Shown: positions 37,004-46,626, counted from the first letter of the stretch. The stretch: DNA of 64,000 nt from Bacillus sp. FJAT-49711 (GCF_018343715.1 NZ_JAGYPL010000003.1:648001-712000); one strand, 5' to 3'. The notes: generated by a model from the letters alone, not told the origin. Numbers and translations: made by a program.

Positions 37004-37858
37004 ATGACATATTTGGACACAAAACACTTACTAGAAAAATATAAAACGAAGTTACAAGCGATTGGCGGACAAAATGCTAAAATTAAGCAAATAAAGCATA
37101 TCCAAAATGGCAAAAAAACAGATTCTGATGTGCTTTTTGCTATTGAGGGCATCTAGGCTCATCAAATCCTAATTAAAACAAACATAGAAATTGATTCCTT
37201 TCTTTTTTGCCCTGAATGCATGTATAGTGATGAGGCTTTTCACATAGCGGAAGAGTTTTTCAAAAGAGCCAAGAAGATTTATCTCATCTCAAAAAAAGTA
37301 ATGGAAAAACTCAGTCAAAAGGAAAAGCAAGATGGACTGCTATCAATCGGAACATTACCATCTTATAAAATAGAAAATCTGCAGCTAAAAAACAATGCGA
37401 TCATTGTGATATTAGATGGCTTGGAGCAAGCCGGCAATATAGGTACTATTTTACGAACTAGTGATGGAGCTGGGGTAGACGCTATTTTCATTTGTAATAA
37501 AAGAGTAAAACAAACCAATCCCAAATTGATCAAAGCGAGTATGGGTGGTGTATTCACGGTACCAATCATAGATTTTGTTCATACTTCAGCTTGTATAAGC
37601 TGGTTAAGAAAGCATCATTTTAATATATATCTAGCAGATACCCGCGCGGAACGAACATATAAACAATATGAATATGAAGGGAATACCGCTTTGGTGATTG
37701 GGAGTGAGCGATATGGAATTTCGAAGGATTGGTATGATTTCCCCAATCAGCAGTTGTTTATCCCAATGCATGGGATATGTGATTCATTAAATGTTGGAAC
37801 AGCGACTGCCATTATGGTATATGAAATAAGCATGAAGAAGAATGTATCCACATTATAG
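37004..37858 (+). pseudogene. SpoU/TrmH-family rRNA methyltransferase with in-frame amber codon
   Basis: One frame runs from ATG 37004 (AAGGGGAAC upstream) to 37858, interrupted only by TAG at 37154-37156. Before it: LLFAIEGI-like strand; after it: AHQILIKTNIEIDSFLFCPE. The context suggests a lost Trp (TGG to TAG). The C-terminal SPOUT fold is complete, with ILDGLEQAGNIGTILRTSDG, VIGSERYGIS and MHGICDSLNVGTATAI motifs. The family 2'-O-methylates rRNA (TsnR/AviRb-like). The downstream part could restart at ATG 37220, giving a protein without the substrate-binding N-domain. Confidence 0.8.
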
Positions 37859-37931
37859 AGTGGGCAAGACTTGCCATTTTTGAACCTTCGTCATTTATAT
37901 CTTTAAATCGAATAAGGACGGTGCCATTTTT

Positions 37932-38795
37932 ATGGAATTGGAAAAGTACTCCATCATCACAGCAGACCCTGTAGTATTTTCAAAGTATTATGCTACGTAT
38001 CGCCAAAATGTATGGTTCAGACCAAGTTGGAATGTATTGAATGAAATGTTACGTTCTTCAGAAGATTGTTACTGGGTCATGTTAGGAAATGAAAGAGTTG
38101 CAGGTGCTTACTTACCGGATGGATCGATTGGATTGTTGATTCAATTGCCTTTTCATCCGATCACAGCGCAGCTTGTCCGCGATGTAAAAACTTATATATT
38201 GAATACGTCAAATCAATCGACGGATTTATATGCCTATAATACACCGCCTGAACAGCAATCTTCCTTTTTGGATGAGGGGTTTGTCCATGTGGAAACGAGA
38301 GAATGCATGATACGTCCAACGGAAGAAAGGTTCTTATCATTAGATGAGCATTTTTATTATAAGGTCCCATGCAAAGAGGATCTACCAATGTTAGTGGCAT
38401 TATTAGAGGAAGCTTATGTTGAAAACAACCATGATAGACGGGATGTAAGGACTTATACAGACGAGACTTCATATTATTTTCAACAAACGGAATCTGAATT
38501 GTTACAAACTGCAACCATCCTCTATCATAAAAAGACTAAAGAAATCGCTGGTTTGTGTTTAGTTTCACTCTGGGAGGAGTTGCCTCTCATATACGATATA
38601 GCTGTAAGACCTAAATATAGAAGAAGCGGCTTAGCCTCTTTCATGTTAGATCGAGCGATAAGTATGTTAGAACCTCTTTATCCTGTCATTCGTTTGTTTG
38701 TTACGACCGGTAACAATGCTGCTCAACTCTATACAAAAAAAGGATTCCTTTCTGGGGGAGAAACCTCTACCTTAAAATATATAATAAATCGATAG
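37932..38795 (+). CDS. GNAT N-acetyltransferase (two-domain)
   Basis: A 287-residue protein. The C-terminal half (about 140-287) is a GNAT domain with motif A IAVRPKYRRSGLASFMLDRA, binding acetyl-CoA, and a final LYTKKGF. The N-terminal half looks like a degenerate GNAT. It starts at ATG 37932 after AAGGACGG. Substrate unknown; not clearly in an operon. Confidence 0.85.
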   Translation: MELEKYSIITADPVVFSKYYATYRQNVWFRPSWNVLNEMLRSSEDCYWVMLGNERVAGAYLPDGSIGLLIQLPFHPITAQLVRDVKTYILNTSNQSTDLYAYNTPPEQQSSFLDEGFVHVETRECMIRPTEERFLSLDEHFYYKVPCKEDLPMLVALLEEAYVENNHDRRDVRTYTDETSYYFQQTESELLQTATILYHKKTKEIAGLCLVSLWEELPLIYDIAVRPKYRRSGLASFMLDRAISMLEPLYPVIRLFVTTGNNAAQLYTKKGFLSGGETSTLKYIINR

Positions 38796-38889
38796 GCAAT
38801 GAGTCTCACTATATAATGTTTTTTGTTAACGCCTTTCTTTTACTCCGATAATACTCTAAAATAGTCTCAATTAGAGAGGAGAGATTTCG

Positions 38890-39909
38890 ATGATACGTTA
38901 TCCGAAACCGTTAAAAGCGGGAGGCACAATTGGCATTACTGCTCCCTCTTCTGGAGTACCGAAAGAACTGCACCCGATTTTGACTGGCGGCATTGAGCAA
39001 TTTAAAAAGCGTGGATTTCAAGTCGAGGTTGGAAAAACGCCATGGACCCAAGAAAAGGCCGCTTCAGCGGAAGCGAGTATTCGCGCAGCAGAATTGAATT
39101 CCATGCTGCAAAATCCTCATATTGATGCGATTATTCCACCGTGGGGTGGAGAGATTTTAATGGATTTACTTCCTGACATACAATGGGATCAAATGCAGCC
39201 AAGTTGGATATTAGGATATTCTGATACTAGCACTCTATTATTTGCTATCACTGTAGTAACAGGAATTGCAACTGCCCATGGTGTAAATTTAGTAGATTTA
39301 CGGAGCGATGAATGGGATAAGACGACGAAAAAGTGTTTGGATGTACTAATGAGCACGGAAGGCGATACCATCAACCAATTTTCTTCTGAAAAATATCAAT
39401 CGGAATGGAATCATGATAAAGAGCCCGATCCTTATGTTTATAAGTTGAACACACCGACAATTTGGAAAACGTTGGATGGAAAGCCGCTGGAATTGGAGGG
39501 CAGGCTTCTTGGGGGATGTATCGACACGCTTCAAAATTTAGTCGGAACGCCATATGCAGATATAAAGGCTTTTCGAGAAAAATATATTAACAACGAAAAA
39601 ATCCTTTGGTATTTTGAAATCTGTGAAATGACGGCGACTGATTTTTATCGTTCGTTGTTGCAGCTGCACTATGCTGGTTGGTTCGAACAATCAAGCGGTA
39701 TTATCTTTGGGAGAACGTCTGCGGGGGAAGAAGTTGAAGGTTTTACTACTTTTGATGCAATGGAACGCCTTTCTCAAATAACTGGTCTCCCTATCGCTTA
39801 TGATGCGGACATCGGTCATGTTCCACCGCAAATCACCCTAGTCAATGGCGCAAAAGCAGAGGTAAAAGTCGAAAATGGGCAGGCATCTGTTAAAATGGAA
39901 TTAAAATAG
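38890..39909 (+). CDS. S66 family LD-carboxypeptidase/MccF-like peptidase
   Basis: A 339-residue serine peptidase of family S66. It opens GGTIGITAPSSGVP; the nucleophile is in ILGYSDTSTL (about residue 113), the Glu in WYFEICE, and the His in DIGHVPPQITL. Members cleave murein tetrapeptides (LdcA) or inactivate microcin C-type compounds (MccF). The length and IIPPWGG motif lean to the MccF group. AGAGGAGAG precedes the ATG. Confidence 0.9.
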   Translation: MIRYPKPLKAGGTIGITAPSSGVPKELHPILTGGIEQFKKRGFQVEVGKTPWTQEKAASAEASIRAAELNSMLQNPHIDAIIPPWGGEILMDLLPDIQWDQMQPSWILGYSDTSTLLFAITVVTGIATAHGVNLVDLRSDEWDKTTKKCLDVLMSTEGDTINQFSSEKYQSEWNHDKEPDPYVYKLNTPTIWKTLDGKPLELEGRLLGGCIDTLQNLVGTPYADIKAFREKYINNEKILWYFEICEMTATDFYRSLLQLHYAGWFEQSSGIIFGRTSAGEEVEGFTTFDAMERLSQITGLPIAYDADIGHVPPQITLVNGAKAEVKVENGQASVKMELK

Positions 39910-39960
39910 TTGGCTCTGTTAAAACTGAATGTTGATTTCACCATATTTTAAAAAATAAAT

Positions 39961-40140
39961 GGATTAATTCCGTTTAAATTGGAAAAACCCATAATTTCTT
40001 AGAAATAAAGGAAGTTTCTCCGTTTATATAATCCAAATCATTGGATTTTGTCTTATTTAGAGCAGTTAATCGGAATAGTTCCGCTTATATCTGCTTCTTT
40101 TACTTCCTTTAAATAGAGCAGCAGGAAATTCTCCGCCTAT
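39961..40140. repeat. Four spaced GGAA-N-TTCCG elements
   Basis: GGATTAATTCCGTTTAA, GGAAGTTTCTCCGTTTAT, GGAATAGTTCCGCTTAT and GGAAATTCTCCGCCTAT occur at about 39961, 40010, 40072 and 40124. Each is a short imperfect palindrome followed by YTTA. They fill the gap before the HAD gene. Confidence 0.55.
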
Positions 40141-40208
40141 GAATGCTCATACCTAAACGAAAATCGACAATTAATAATAATATAGCTAAAAAGCTAAAGG
40201 AGAAACGA

Positions 40209-40997
40209 ATGACAGACTATAAAGCATTGTTTTTAGATATTGATGGGACGATTTTAAAATTGGACCATACTTACGAAGAGTCCACTAAACAAGCCATTTT
40301 ACAGGCTCAATCAAAAGGCATTCAAGTTTTTCTAGCAACTGGAAGACCGCTCCATGAAATTTCCGATTTAGCAGAGGAACTAAATGTTGATTCCTTCATT
40401 GGCTACAATGGTGCACTTGCTAAATACCACGGTGATACGATCGTAGATGAACCGATGAGCCGTAAAATTGTAATGGATTTTGTGGAGATTGCTAAAAAGC
40501 ATGGACATGAACTCGTCTTATATACGAGCGAGAAGAATTATTTTACATCGATGGATTCACCTCATGTGGACCTTTTCATTGAAAAATTTCAAACAAAATA
40601 TAATGAGTTGTTCACAATAGATGTGGCAGATCAAATATTAGGAGCAACGCTGATTAATTTAAAGCCAGAAGAAGTAGAACTATACGAGATTGATTCAAGC
40701 TATCACTTTTCACAAGTAAATGTCGATGGGTTGAGGCACTGCTATGATGTGATTCGGGATACGGTTAATAAAGGTGAAGCCGTAAAGAAAATACTGCATG
40801 TGATGAATATTGAAAAAGAGGCGGCGATTGCGTTTGGTGATGGGATGAACGATAAGGAAATGCTATCAGCAGTCGGGGAAGGCTTCGCAATGGGAAATGC
40901 AAATCCGGATTTATTTGCATACGGAAGCAGGAGAACAACAGCGGTCACGGATTCAGGAGTTTATAATGGACTAAAAATAATAGGGGTTGTCGATTAA
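40209..40997 (+). CDS. Cof-type HAD hydrolase
   Basis: A 262-residue phosphatase. Motif I LFLDIDGTI has the nucleophilic Asp, motif II is FLATGRP, and motif IV is IAFGDGMNDKEML; a C2B cap lies between them. It likely dephosphorylates sugar phosphates or pyridoxal phosphate. ATG 40209 follows AAAGGAG. A 22-bp palindrome overlaps its stop codon. Confidence 0.9.
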   Translation: MTDYKALFLDIDGTILKLDHTYEESTKQAILQAQSKGIQVFLATGRPLHEISDLAEELNVDSFIGYNGALAKYHGDTIVDEPMSRKIVMDFVEIAKKHGHELVLYTSEKNYFTSMDSPHVDLFIEKFQTKYNELFTIDVADQILGATLINLKPEEVELYEIDSSYHFSQVNVDGLRHCYDVIRDTVNKGEAVKKILHVMNIEKEAAIAFGDGMNDKEMLSAVGEGFAMGNANPDLFAYGSRRTTAVTDSGVYNGLKIIGVVD

Positions 40998-41006
40998 TCG
41001 ACAACC
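40985..41006 (+). terminator. Palindrome overlapping the HAD stop codon
   Basis: GGTTGTCGA-TTAA-TCGACAACC is a perfect 22-bp palindrome. The T tract after it is weak, so it may stabilise the mRNA end rather than terminate. Confidence 0.5.
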
Positions 41007-41060
41007 TCAAGTCATTTTCTCTTCGATTAGATTTACTCTTGATAACGAGACCAGACATTT

Positions 41061-41140
41061 TTACTCTCGGATAAACGTCTGTTACTTTCGGATAACGGTA
41101 CTAAACTCTCGCATAATGTAGTTACTATCTTAAATGTGCC
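41061..41140. repeat. Degenerate 20-21-bp tandem repeat
   Basis: Units such as TTACTCTCGGATAAACGTCT, TTACTTTCGGATAACGGTAC and TAAACTCTCGCATAATGTAG follow each other directly. Confidence 0.6.
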
Positions 41141-41191
41141 TCTTATTCATCACTCGCCGAAGGCAATGTTCAATATTCTTCCCCTGCTGTT

Positions 41192-41596
41192 TTATTTATT
41201 TTCTCCTCCACTTCCTGGTGCTACAAGTTCTACTTTTACCCGATCTGGATCTTCAAAGTAGACCGCATAATGTTGAGGCCCTCCTGAAAATGGATGATTA
41301 TCTTTATAAAGAATTTGGACTTCCCTTTCTTCCAACTTGGCTGTCATTTCATCTACATGCTTTTGAGACTGTGCGTGAAACGCCAGATGGTTCAGCCCAA
41401 CACGGCAGCGATGATACGGGATATCTAAAAACCGCTCCTCTGTCTGTACGAAAACGATATACGTTTCACCCAGCTTCCAGCTTTGACCCTGATCCCATTT
41501 TTGATAAACACTATATCCCAACTCTTCAAGGAGCCATCCCCAAAATTCTATAGACTTTTTCAAATTGGAAACATATAACTCAATATGATGAATCAT
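41192..41596 (-). CDS. VOC (glyoxalase/bleomycin-resistance) family protein
   Basis: A 134-residue protein with one VOC module pair: MIHHIELYVSNLKKSIEFWG and VGLNHLAFHAQS, then AVYFEDPDRVKVELVAPG. His and Glu positions fit a metal site. VOC proteins include glyoxalase I, fosfomycin and bleomycin resistance enzymes; which one applies cannot be told. Single gene. Confidence 0.88.
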   Translation of the reverse strand: MIHHIELYVSNLKKSIEFWGWLLEELGYSVYQKWDQGQSWKLGETYIVFVQTEERFLDIPYHRCRVGLNHLAFHAQSQKHVDEMTAKLEEREVQILYKDNHPFSGGPQHYAVYFEDPDRVKVELVAPGSGGENK

Positions 41597-41668
41597 CTTT
41601 TATCACCTATTTTTTCTTAATATTGAATATTATACTAGAGATAAATCATTTCGAAAGGTAAATTTCAT

Positions 41669-41941
41669 ATGAAAACTTTTATTCAAGCATTACTTATATC
41701 TTTAACGCTTCACTTATTATATTTTGGCGGGTCTATTCTATATGGCTATATCCTTACTATGAATTATACTCCTGATTTTGAAAATGCAGTTGCATTCGAT
41801 TCTAAAGTTGCCTTTGGGTACGCTGTGGACCCTTTCTTTTTCATATTGACCTTTTTAGGCGTTACTTTCTTTTGTGGAATTCTCATCCTCATTTTTAAAA
41901 AATATAAAGGAGACAAAGATGGAGATCACTCAACTATCTAA
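41669..41941 (+). CDS. Small two-TM membrane protein
   Basis: A 90-residue protein with TM helices at about 5-28 and 55-78 and a basic C-terminus. AAAGG precedes the ATG. It overlaps the start of the DUF2332 gene by 23 bp, implying translational coupling. Not recognised. Confidence 0.65.
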   Translation: MKTFIQALLISLTLHLLYFGGSILYGYILTMNYTPDFENAVAFDSKVAFGYAVDPFFFILTFLGVTFFCGILILIFKKYKGDKDGDHSTI

Positions 41942-42944
41942 CCGATTTAAAGCCTTTGCAGAAGGTGAGTGTAAGGACTCAAGTCCTTTGTATGAGCATT
42001 TATCGTTAAAAATTTCTGAAGACCATGACTTGCTTGAACTAAGCTCTCATGCCCAAGAAGGTCAACCGATCCCAAATTTATTTTTAGGGGCTGTCCATTA
42101 TCTTTTACAATCAGGGTGCAACCATCCATTGAAAGAATATTATCCTAGTATGTTGGAGTCCCCGTTGAATCTAAAAAGCATTTTTTCTCATTTTAAGGAT
42201 TTCTGCCTAGCTTTTAAAAGTGATATTATTAATCTACTGCAAACAAAGCGGGTGCAGACAAATGAAGTACGACGCAGCGCTTATTTGTATCCAAGCTTTT
42301 GCTATATGTATGACAAAGTGAAAAAGCCATTGTCCTTAATAGAAATTGGCACGAGTGCCGGGCTTCAGTTGCTATGGGATCAGTATGGCTATTCCTATCG
42401 TAATGGCCATCATTATGGAGACAAGACATCCAAAGTGCAGGTCACTGCGGAAATTCGTGGTAAACAATTTCCTGCCCGCTTAGAAAAAATTCCACCTGTC
42501 GCATCGAAAGTTGGATTAGATCTCCATGTTTGTGATATTACAAATCCGAAAAATGCGCTTTGGCTTAAGTCACTCATTTGGCCTGAACACCGGGACCGGG
42601 TTTTGCTATTTGAAAAAGCTGCCCAGCTTTTTATTGAAAATCCAGTAGAATTAATCGAAGGTGATGGGGTTACGTTATTACCTGATGTTGTCGAGCAGGC
42701 TCCTGCAGATAGTGCCATCTGTATCTTCCATACCCATGTGGCGAATCAAATGCCTGAAGAATTAAAGCATAAACTCATAAAAATTATTAAAACACTTGGT
42801 GCTCAAAGAGACGTATTTCATCTCTACAACAATATGTGGGACCGCAAGCTGCATCTCGATTCCTACCTGAACGGTCGTGAAGAACAACATGTCATCGGGG
42901 AAACAGATGGACATGGGAGATGGTTTGAGTGGAATTTACACTAA
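41919..42944 (+). CDS. DUF2332 protein
   Basis: A 341-residue soluble protein of the DUF2332 family (PF10094). Features are the N-terminal FKAFAEGECKDSSPLYEHLS, NEVRRSAYLYPSF and LIEIGTSAGLQLLWDQYGY, whose EIGTSAGL resembles a methyltransferase SAM-binding loop, and a late ICIFHTHVANQMP. ATG 41919 follows AAAGGAGAC. Function unproven. Confidence 0.85.
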   Translation: MEITQLSNRFKAFAEGECKDSSPLYEHLSLKISEDHDLLELSSHAQEGQPIPNLFLGAVHYLLQSGCNHPLKEYYPSMLESPLNLKSIFSHFKDFCLAFKSDIINLLQTKRVQTNEVRRSAYLYPSFCYMYDKVKKPLSLIEIGTSAGLQLLWDQYGYSYRNGHHYGDKTSKVQVTAEIRGKQFPARLEKIPPVASKVGLDLHVCDITNPKNALWLKSLIWPEHRDRVLLFEKAAQLFIENPVELIEGDGVTLLPDVVEQAPADSAICIFHTHVANQMPEELKHKLIKIIKTLGAQRDVFHLYNNMWDRKLHLDSYLNGREEQHVIGETDGHGRWFEWNLH

Positions 42945-42986
42945 GTAATCGTCGAGCTAAACCAATGAAAGAAGAAGGAATTGCCT

Positions 42987-43940
42987 GTGTTAAACAACTT
43001 AAATAAATGGCTTCAAAAATGGATGCCGATATTGACACCTCTAAGCTTAGTGGTAGGTGTATTATTTCACAATATTGGTGTGCATCTATTATTTTTAGTT
43101 TCGTGGTTATTTGCATTTATGACGTTCTCCAGTAGTTTAAACATGAACGTTAAAGATGTTAAAAGTTTTTCGAAACACCCGGTCATGATTTTAGGCAGCA
43201 TCGCCTTTTTGCATATCATCATGCCGATTTGGGCGTATTTTTTATCAACCATTATTTTTGACGATCATCTACTGACGATTGGTTTTGTTATTTCAGTAGC
43301 AGTACCAACAGGCGTTACGAGTGTAATTTGGGTAAATATTTGTCGGGGCAATCTACCTCTATGCTTATCGATCATTTTAATCGATACATTGTTATCGCCA
43401 TTTTTGATGCCCGGGTTACTGCATATAGCGGTCGGAGAGTCCATTGCTATTGATACTTCCTCACTCATAATGGATTTACTTTGGATGATCGTATTGCCGA
43501 CTGTAATGGGTGTTCTATTAAACGAGCTGACTAAAGGCAATATAAAAGCGACACTTGGCAGAAAGCTTGCTCCATTCTCAAAGCTATGTTTGTTTGGCGT
43601 GGTCATGATTAACAGCAGTGCCATTGCTCCTTATTTGAAACAAGTTACTTGGGAATTATTTGGTGTCATTCTTCTCGTCCTTTTCATAGCTGCATCCGGT
43701 TATGCCATTGCTTTAATCATTGGGCATTTTGTTTGGAAAGATACAAGTATTGTCACAACTTTTGTTTTTATCGGCGGAATGCGAAACATAGCTATTGGAG
43801 TCATTATAGCCACAACTTATTTTCCTGCAAAAGTGGCGATGCCTGTTGTATTCGGCATGCTGTTCCAACAAGTATTAGCATCCTTGTATAGTAGAGTTAT
43901 TGAAAAATATAAAATGAAATATGAAGCTCCATCTGTTTAG
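42987..43940 (+). CDS. Bile acid:sodium symporter family transporter
   Basis: A 317-residue protein with about ten TM helices. It has the BASS-family crossing motifs SVAVPTGVTSVIWVNICRGN and GGMRNIAIGVIIATTYF. Relatives carry pantoate, pyruvate or other organic anions. GTG 42987 is chosen because AAGGA is 7 bp upstream; TTG 42981 would be too close. It follows the DUF2332 gene by 42 bp and may be in the same operon. Confidence 0.85.
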   Translation: MLNNLNKWLQKWMPILTPLSLVVGVLFHNIGVHLLFLVSWLFAFMTFSSSLNMNVKDVKSFSKHPVMILGSIAFLHIIMPIWAYFLSTIIFDDHLLTIGFVISVAVPTGVTSVIWVNICRGNLPLCLSIILIDTLLSPFLMPGLLHIAVGESIAIDTSSLIMDLLWMIVLPTVMGVLLNELTKGNIKATLGRKLAPFSKLCLFGVVMINSSAIAPYLKQVTWELFGVILLVLFIAASGYAIALIIGHFVWKDTSIVTTFVFIGGMRNIAIGVIIATTYFPAKVAMPVVFGMLFQQVLASLYSRVIEKYKMKYEAPSV

Positions 43941-44314
43941 CCTAAAGGAATCATTCGAATAGCCACTCGCATTTTCCCGTGAAGAAATAAAGAAAGTGAA
44001 AAGCTGAAACCTGGAACAAACTATTAAGAATGGAAATCAGAGATCTGACCAACACTATGAAAGTTATTATTAGTAGGTAATACATCTTCAGAAAAAGGCT
44101 ATCTTCTCTTCTAAATATTAGAAAATGGAAATTATAAATGCTAATGGCCTTACTACATTCAGTCTATACGTAGCAAGGCTCTATAAAAATTATTTCAAAT
44201 TACATTCATCTGCTTATGTAATACTTAATAGATCTATTTACTCCTTATTTAACTGGCACACCGTTGAGGTTGGTTTTTCATAAGCATTAAATACTCCATT
44301 TGTCGAAAGGGTAT
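43941..44314. other. 374-bp intergenic gap
   Basis: Between two convergent genes. No gene, clear terminator or repeat could be supported. Confidence 0.4.
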
Positions 44315-44761
44315 CTATAGTTTATCAATTACTTTTGTTAGCTTTTGAAGTGCGGATAAAAAGTTTGTTAATTCATCGGTTGATAAACTCGCATAATATT
44401 TTTCAGAAACCTGCTGCATAAATCTTTCCATTTCCTTTTTATAAAGCAATCCTTTTTCGCCTAATTCAACTGAAATTGTACGCTTATCTTCTGAATGTTG
44501 CTTTCTATAAATATAACCTTCAATTTCAAGCTTTACTAACTGTTGGCTGATAGCACTTTTAGTAATATTCATTTTTTCTGCTAAATCTGTAGGAGTGGAT
44601 GATGGATGCCGAATAATTAATGTTAATAACGCATATTGCTGATTATTTAATTGGAAATTCGTATAAGTTCTTTCTTTTGTTTCTAGTAACAGCCATAGTT
44701 CTTCTAGTGTATGATTAATTTCCTCAGCTAGGTTTTCATTCTTCATCTTTTTGTTTATCAC
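44315..44761 (-). CDS. MarR-family transcriptional regulator
   Basis: A 148-residue winged-helix regulator: HPSSTPTDLAEKMNITKSAI is the recognition region and YIYRKQHSEDKRTISVELGE the wing. It starts at GTG 44761 with GGAGG upstream and overlaps the end of the membrane-protein gene by 26 bp. A palindromic operator before the operon suggests autorepression. Confidence 0.92.
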   Translation of the reverse strand: MINKKMKNENLAEEINHTLEELWLLLETKERTYTNFQLNNQQYALLTLIIRHPSSTPTDLAEKMNITKSAISQQLVKLEIEGYIYRKQHSEDKRTISVELGEKGLLYKKEMERFMQQVSEKYYASLSTDELTNFLSALQKLTKVIDKL

Positions 44762-45038
44762 CTTTTCTCCTCCAATTTTTTGGATTTAACTTACTTTTAT
44801 ATTTGGTCACCACTTCTTTCCCAACAAAAGCTGCACCTATCAAAAATAAGATTTCTCCCACTACTATACATACTGTAATAACAGTCGCTTTTAAGTGAGT
44901 TGGAAACGGGGTGAATGGTACGATAGCTGCAAATCCCCATAGGATAGGATAAAGAATTAGAAGCCCTATTCCAAGTTTAAAAAGGAATGACTTCTTTTGC
45001 TTGTCTCCGTTAGAAACTATATCTTTTTCCAATTTCAA
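44736..45038 (-). CDS. Small membrane protein (transporter-suffix type)
   Basis: A 100-residue protein with two TM helices (LFKLGIGLLILYPILWGFAA; VITVCIVVGEILFLIGAAFV) and a basic C-terminus (KSKLNPKNWRRKG). The pattern fits the transporter-suffix-domain family. The start is TTG 45038 with GGGGGATT upstream. First gene of the marR operon and a probable target of the MarR protein. Confidence 0.75.
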   Translation of the reverse strand: MKLEKDIVSNGDKQKKSFLFKLGIGLLILYPILWGFAAIVPFTPFPTHLKATVITVCIVVGEILFLIGAAFVGKEVVTKYKSKLNPKNWRRKGDKQKDEE

Positions 45039-45045
45039 TCCCCCT

Positions 45046-45068
45046 AATTTAGTTAACTTAACTAAATT
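45046..45068. promoter_or_regulatory. MarR operator
   Basis: AATTTAGTTAA-C-TTAACTAAATT is a perfect 11-bp-arm inverted repeat 8 bp upstream of the operon start, overlapping the likely -10 (TACAAT on the minus strand). Confidence 0.8.
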
Positions 45069-45342
45069 GTATAACGCGACCTGTATGATTACAAGATTTT
45101 AAAATGTATTTACTATTAATCAATTGATAATATAAAAAACTTGCCCTATAAATTCGTTACTGCTTTAACAATTCCTAAGTGAGCTATCCCGCTCTGTTAG
45201 TGGAAGAAGAATTTTTAAACAACTTTATTATCTTCGTACAAATTAGAATATATTAGTCGTTTTACGGACAATATATTTTAGATATAAAATCTGTTAAAAT
45301 GTTAATACAAACTATGAATAAAATATGATTTCAGGTGGACAT

Positions 45343-46089
45343 ATGGAGATATCTTTATTATTAGAATACGGCTGGGTTTTAATGGTTTTGATTTTATTGG
45401 AAGGCTTACTATCTGCTGATAATGCTCTCGTTCTAGCGATTATGGCAAAGCATCTACCAGAAAAACAGCAAAAAAAAGCAATTAATATTGGATTGTTACT
45501 CGCTTTTATCTTTAGGATTGGTGCTATTTTTGTTATTTCGATTCTTTTTCACGTATGGCAAGTTCAGGCAATTGGGGCTGCCTATTTAATTTTTATCGCT
45601 TTAAAGCATCTCTTTAAAAGGGATCACGGAGATAAAAATAAGCAGGGTAAGAGTTATCGGATGACAGTAGCTCAAATTGCATTGGCAGATATAGCATTCG
45701 CTATTGATTCCATATTAGCTGCAGTGGCTCTTGTCTTGGCATTACCAGATACCCCTTTAATTCAAATAGGCGGTATAGATGGGGCCAAGTTTATCGTCAT
45801 TTTAATAGGAGCGATTGCAGGTTTAATCGTTATACGATTTGCAGCAGGATTTTTCGTTAAAATATTGACGAAACGCCCTAGTTTGGAAACTGCAGCCATG
45901 TTAATTGTTGGTTGGGTTGGGATTAAGTTATTAATACATACCCTTGCGCATCCATCCTTGCACATCATTTCGCATGAATTTGTCGAAGGTCCTATATGGA
46001 ATACAATCTTTTGGTCAGTTATGCTACTAATTGCTATTGGCGGATGGTTTTTATCAAAGGAGAAAACAGGCGATAGTAAAAAAGATTGA
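45343..46089 (+). CDS. TerC family integral membrane protein
   Basis: A 248-residue protein with about seven TM helices. The TerC acidic motifs EGLLSADNALVLA and ADIAFAIDSILAA would bind metal; related Bacillus proteins (MeeF/MeeY, formerly YceF/YkoY) export Mn2+ and aid metalation of secreted proteins. ATG 45343 follows AGGTGG. No yybP-ykoY Mn riboswitch is visible upstream. Confidence 0.9.
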   Translation: MEISLLLEYGWVLMVLILLEGLLSADNALVLAIMAKHLPEKQQKKAINIGLLLAFIFRIGAIFVISILFHVWQVQAIGAAYLIFIALKHLFKRDHGDKNKQGKSYRMTVAQIALADIAFAIDSILAAVALVLALPDTPLIQIGGIDGAKFIVILIGAIAGLIVIRFAAGFFVKILTKRPSLETAAMLIVGWVGIKLLIHTLAHPSLHIISHEFVEGPIWNTIFWSVMLLIAIGGWFLSKEKTGDSKKD

Positions 46090-46107
46090 GTTGTACTTAT
46101 ACATACA

Positions 46108-46139
46108 AAAGGGATAAAAGCTTATACCTCTTATCCCTT
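46108..46139. terminator. Bidirectional terminator
   Basis: AAGGGATAAAAG/CTCTTATCCCTT between two convergent genes. Confidence 0.8.
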
Positions 46140-46140
46140 C

Positions 46141-46626
46141 CTACAACCTCTTATACAAAAATTCACGATATTTTGTAAAGCCTTGCTTCTGATAAAGTTT
46201 CTCCGCTGCTAGATTACTAGCCCAATAATCTAGCTCAACTAATTCAATTTTATGGTCTCTAGCAATATCATAGATTTTATCCATTATTACGGAACCAAGT
46301 CCACGATTAGGCTTTAGAACATTCAGCTGATGAACATACACCGATCGATATCCTTTTTTAAATACATTTTCGGGATATTCTTTTATTTCAATCCATGCAT
46401 ACCCTACAGCTTCATCTTCAATTTTTAGAAGCAAAAATAGCTGATTGTCCTTTTGGATAATGCCTTCAAAGAAGCTCCTAACCTTATGATAATCATATTC
46501 TTTGAAATGGTCAGGGTACAACTGGACGTGAAGTTCATGGACCGATTTATTTAAGATAGCAATTTGTTCATAATCCCTTGTAATCATTACTTCCATTTTC
46601 TCAACTTCTTTCATGCAAAATGCCAT
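46141..46626 (-). CDS. GNAT N-acetyltransferase
   Basis: A protein of up to 161 residues with a GNAT fold: VYVHQLNVLKPNRGLGSVIM (motif A) and NLAAEKLYQKQGFTKY (motif B). The start is uncertain: ATG 46626, 46614 or 46596; only 46596 has a weak GAAGTTGAG upstream. Substrate unknown. Confidence 0.85.
   Translation of the reverse strand: MAFCMKEVEKMEVMITRDYEQIAILNKSVHELHVQLYPDHFKEYDYHKVRSFFEGIIQKDNQLFLLLKIEDEAVGYAWIEIKEYPENVFKKGYRSVYVHQLNVLKPNRGLGSVIMDKIYDIARDHKIELVELDYWASNLAAEKLYQKQGFTKYREFLYKRL

Noticed and set aside
41134..41553. 139-codon plus-strand frame
   Set aside because: Shadow of the VOC gene on the other strand, which has clear family motifs.
45069..45342. yybP-ykoY manganese riboswitch before the TerC gene
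   Set aside because: Conserved aptamer segments of that class were not found in the leader.
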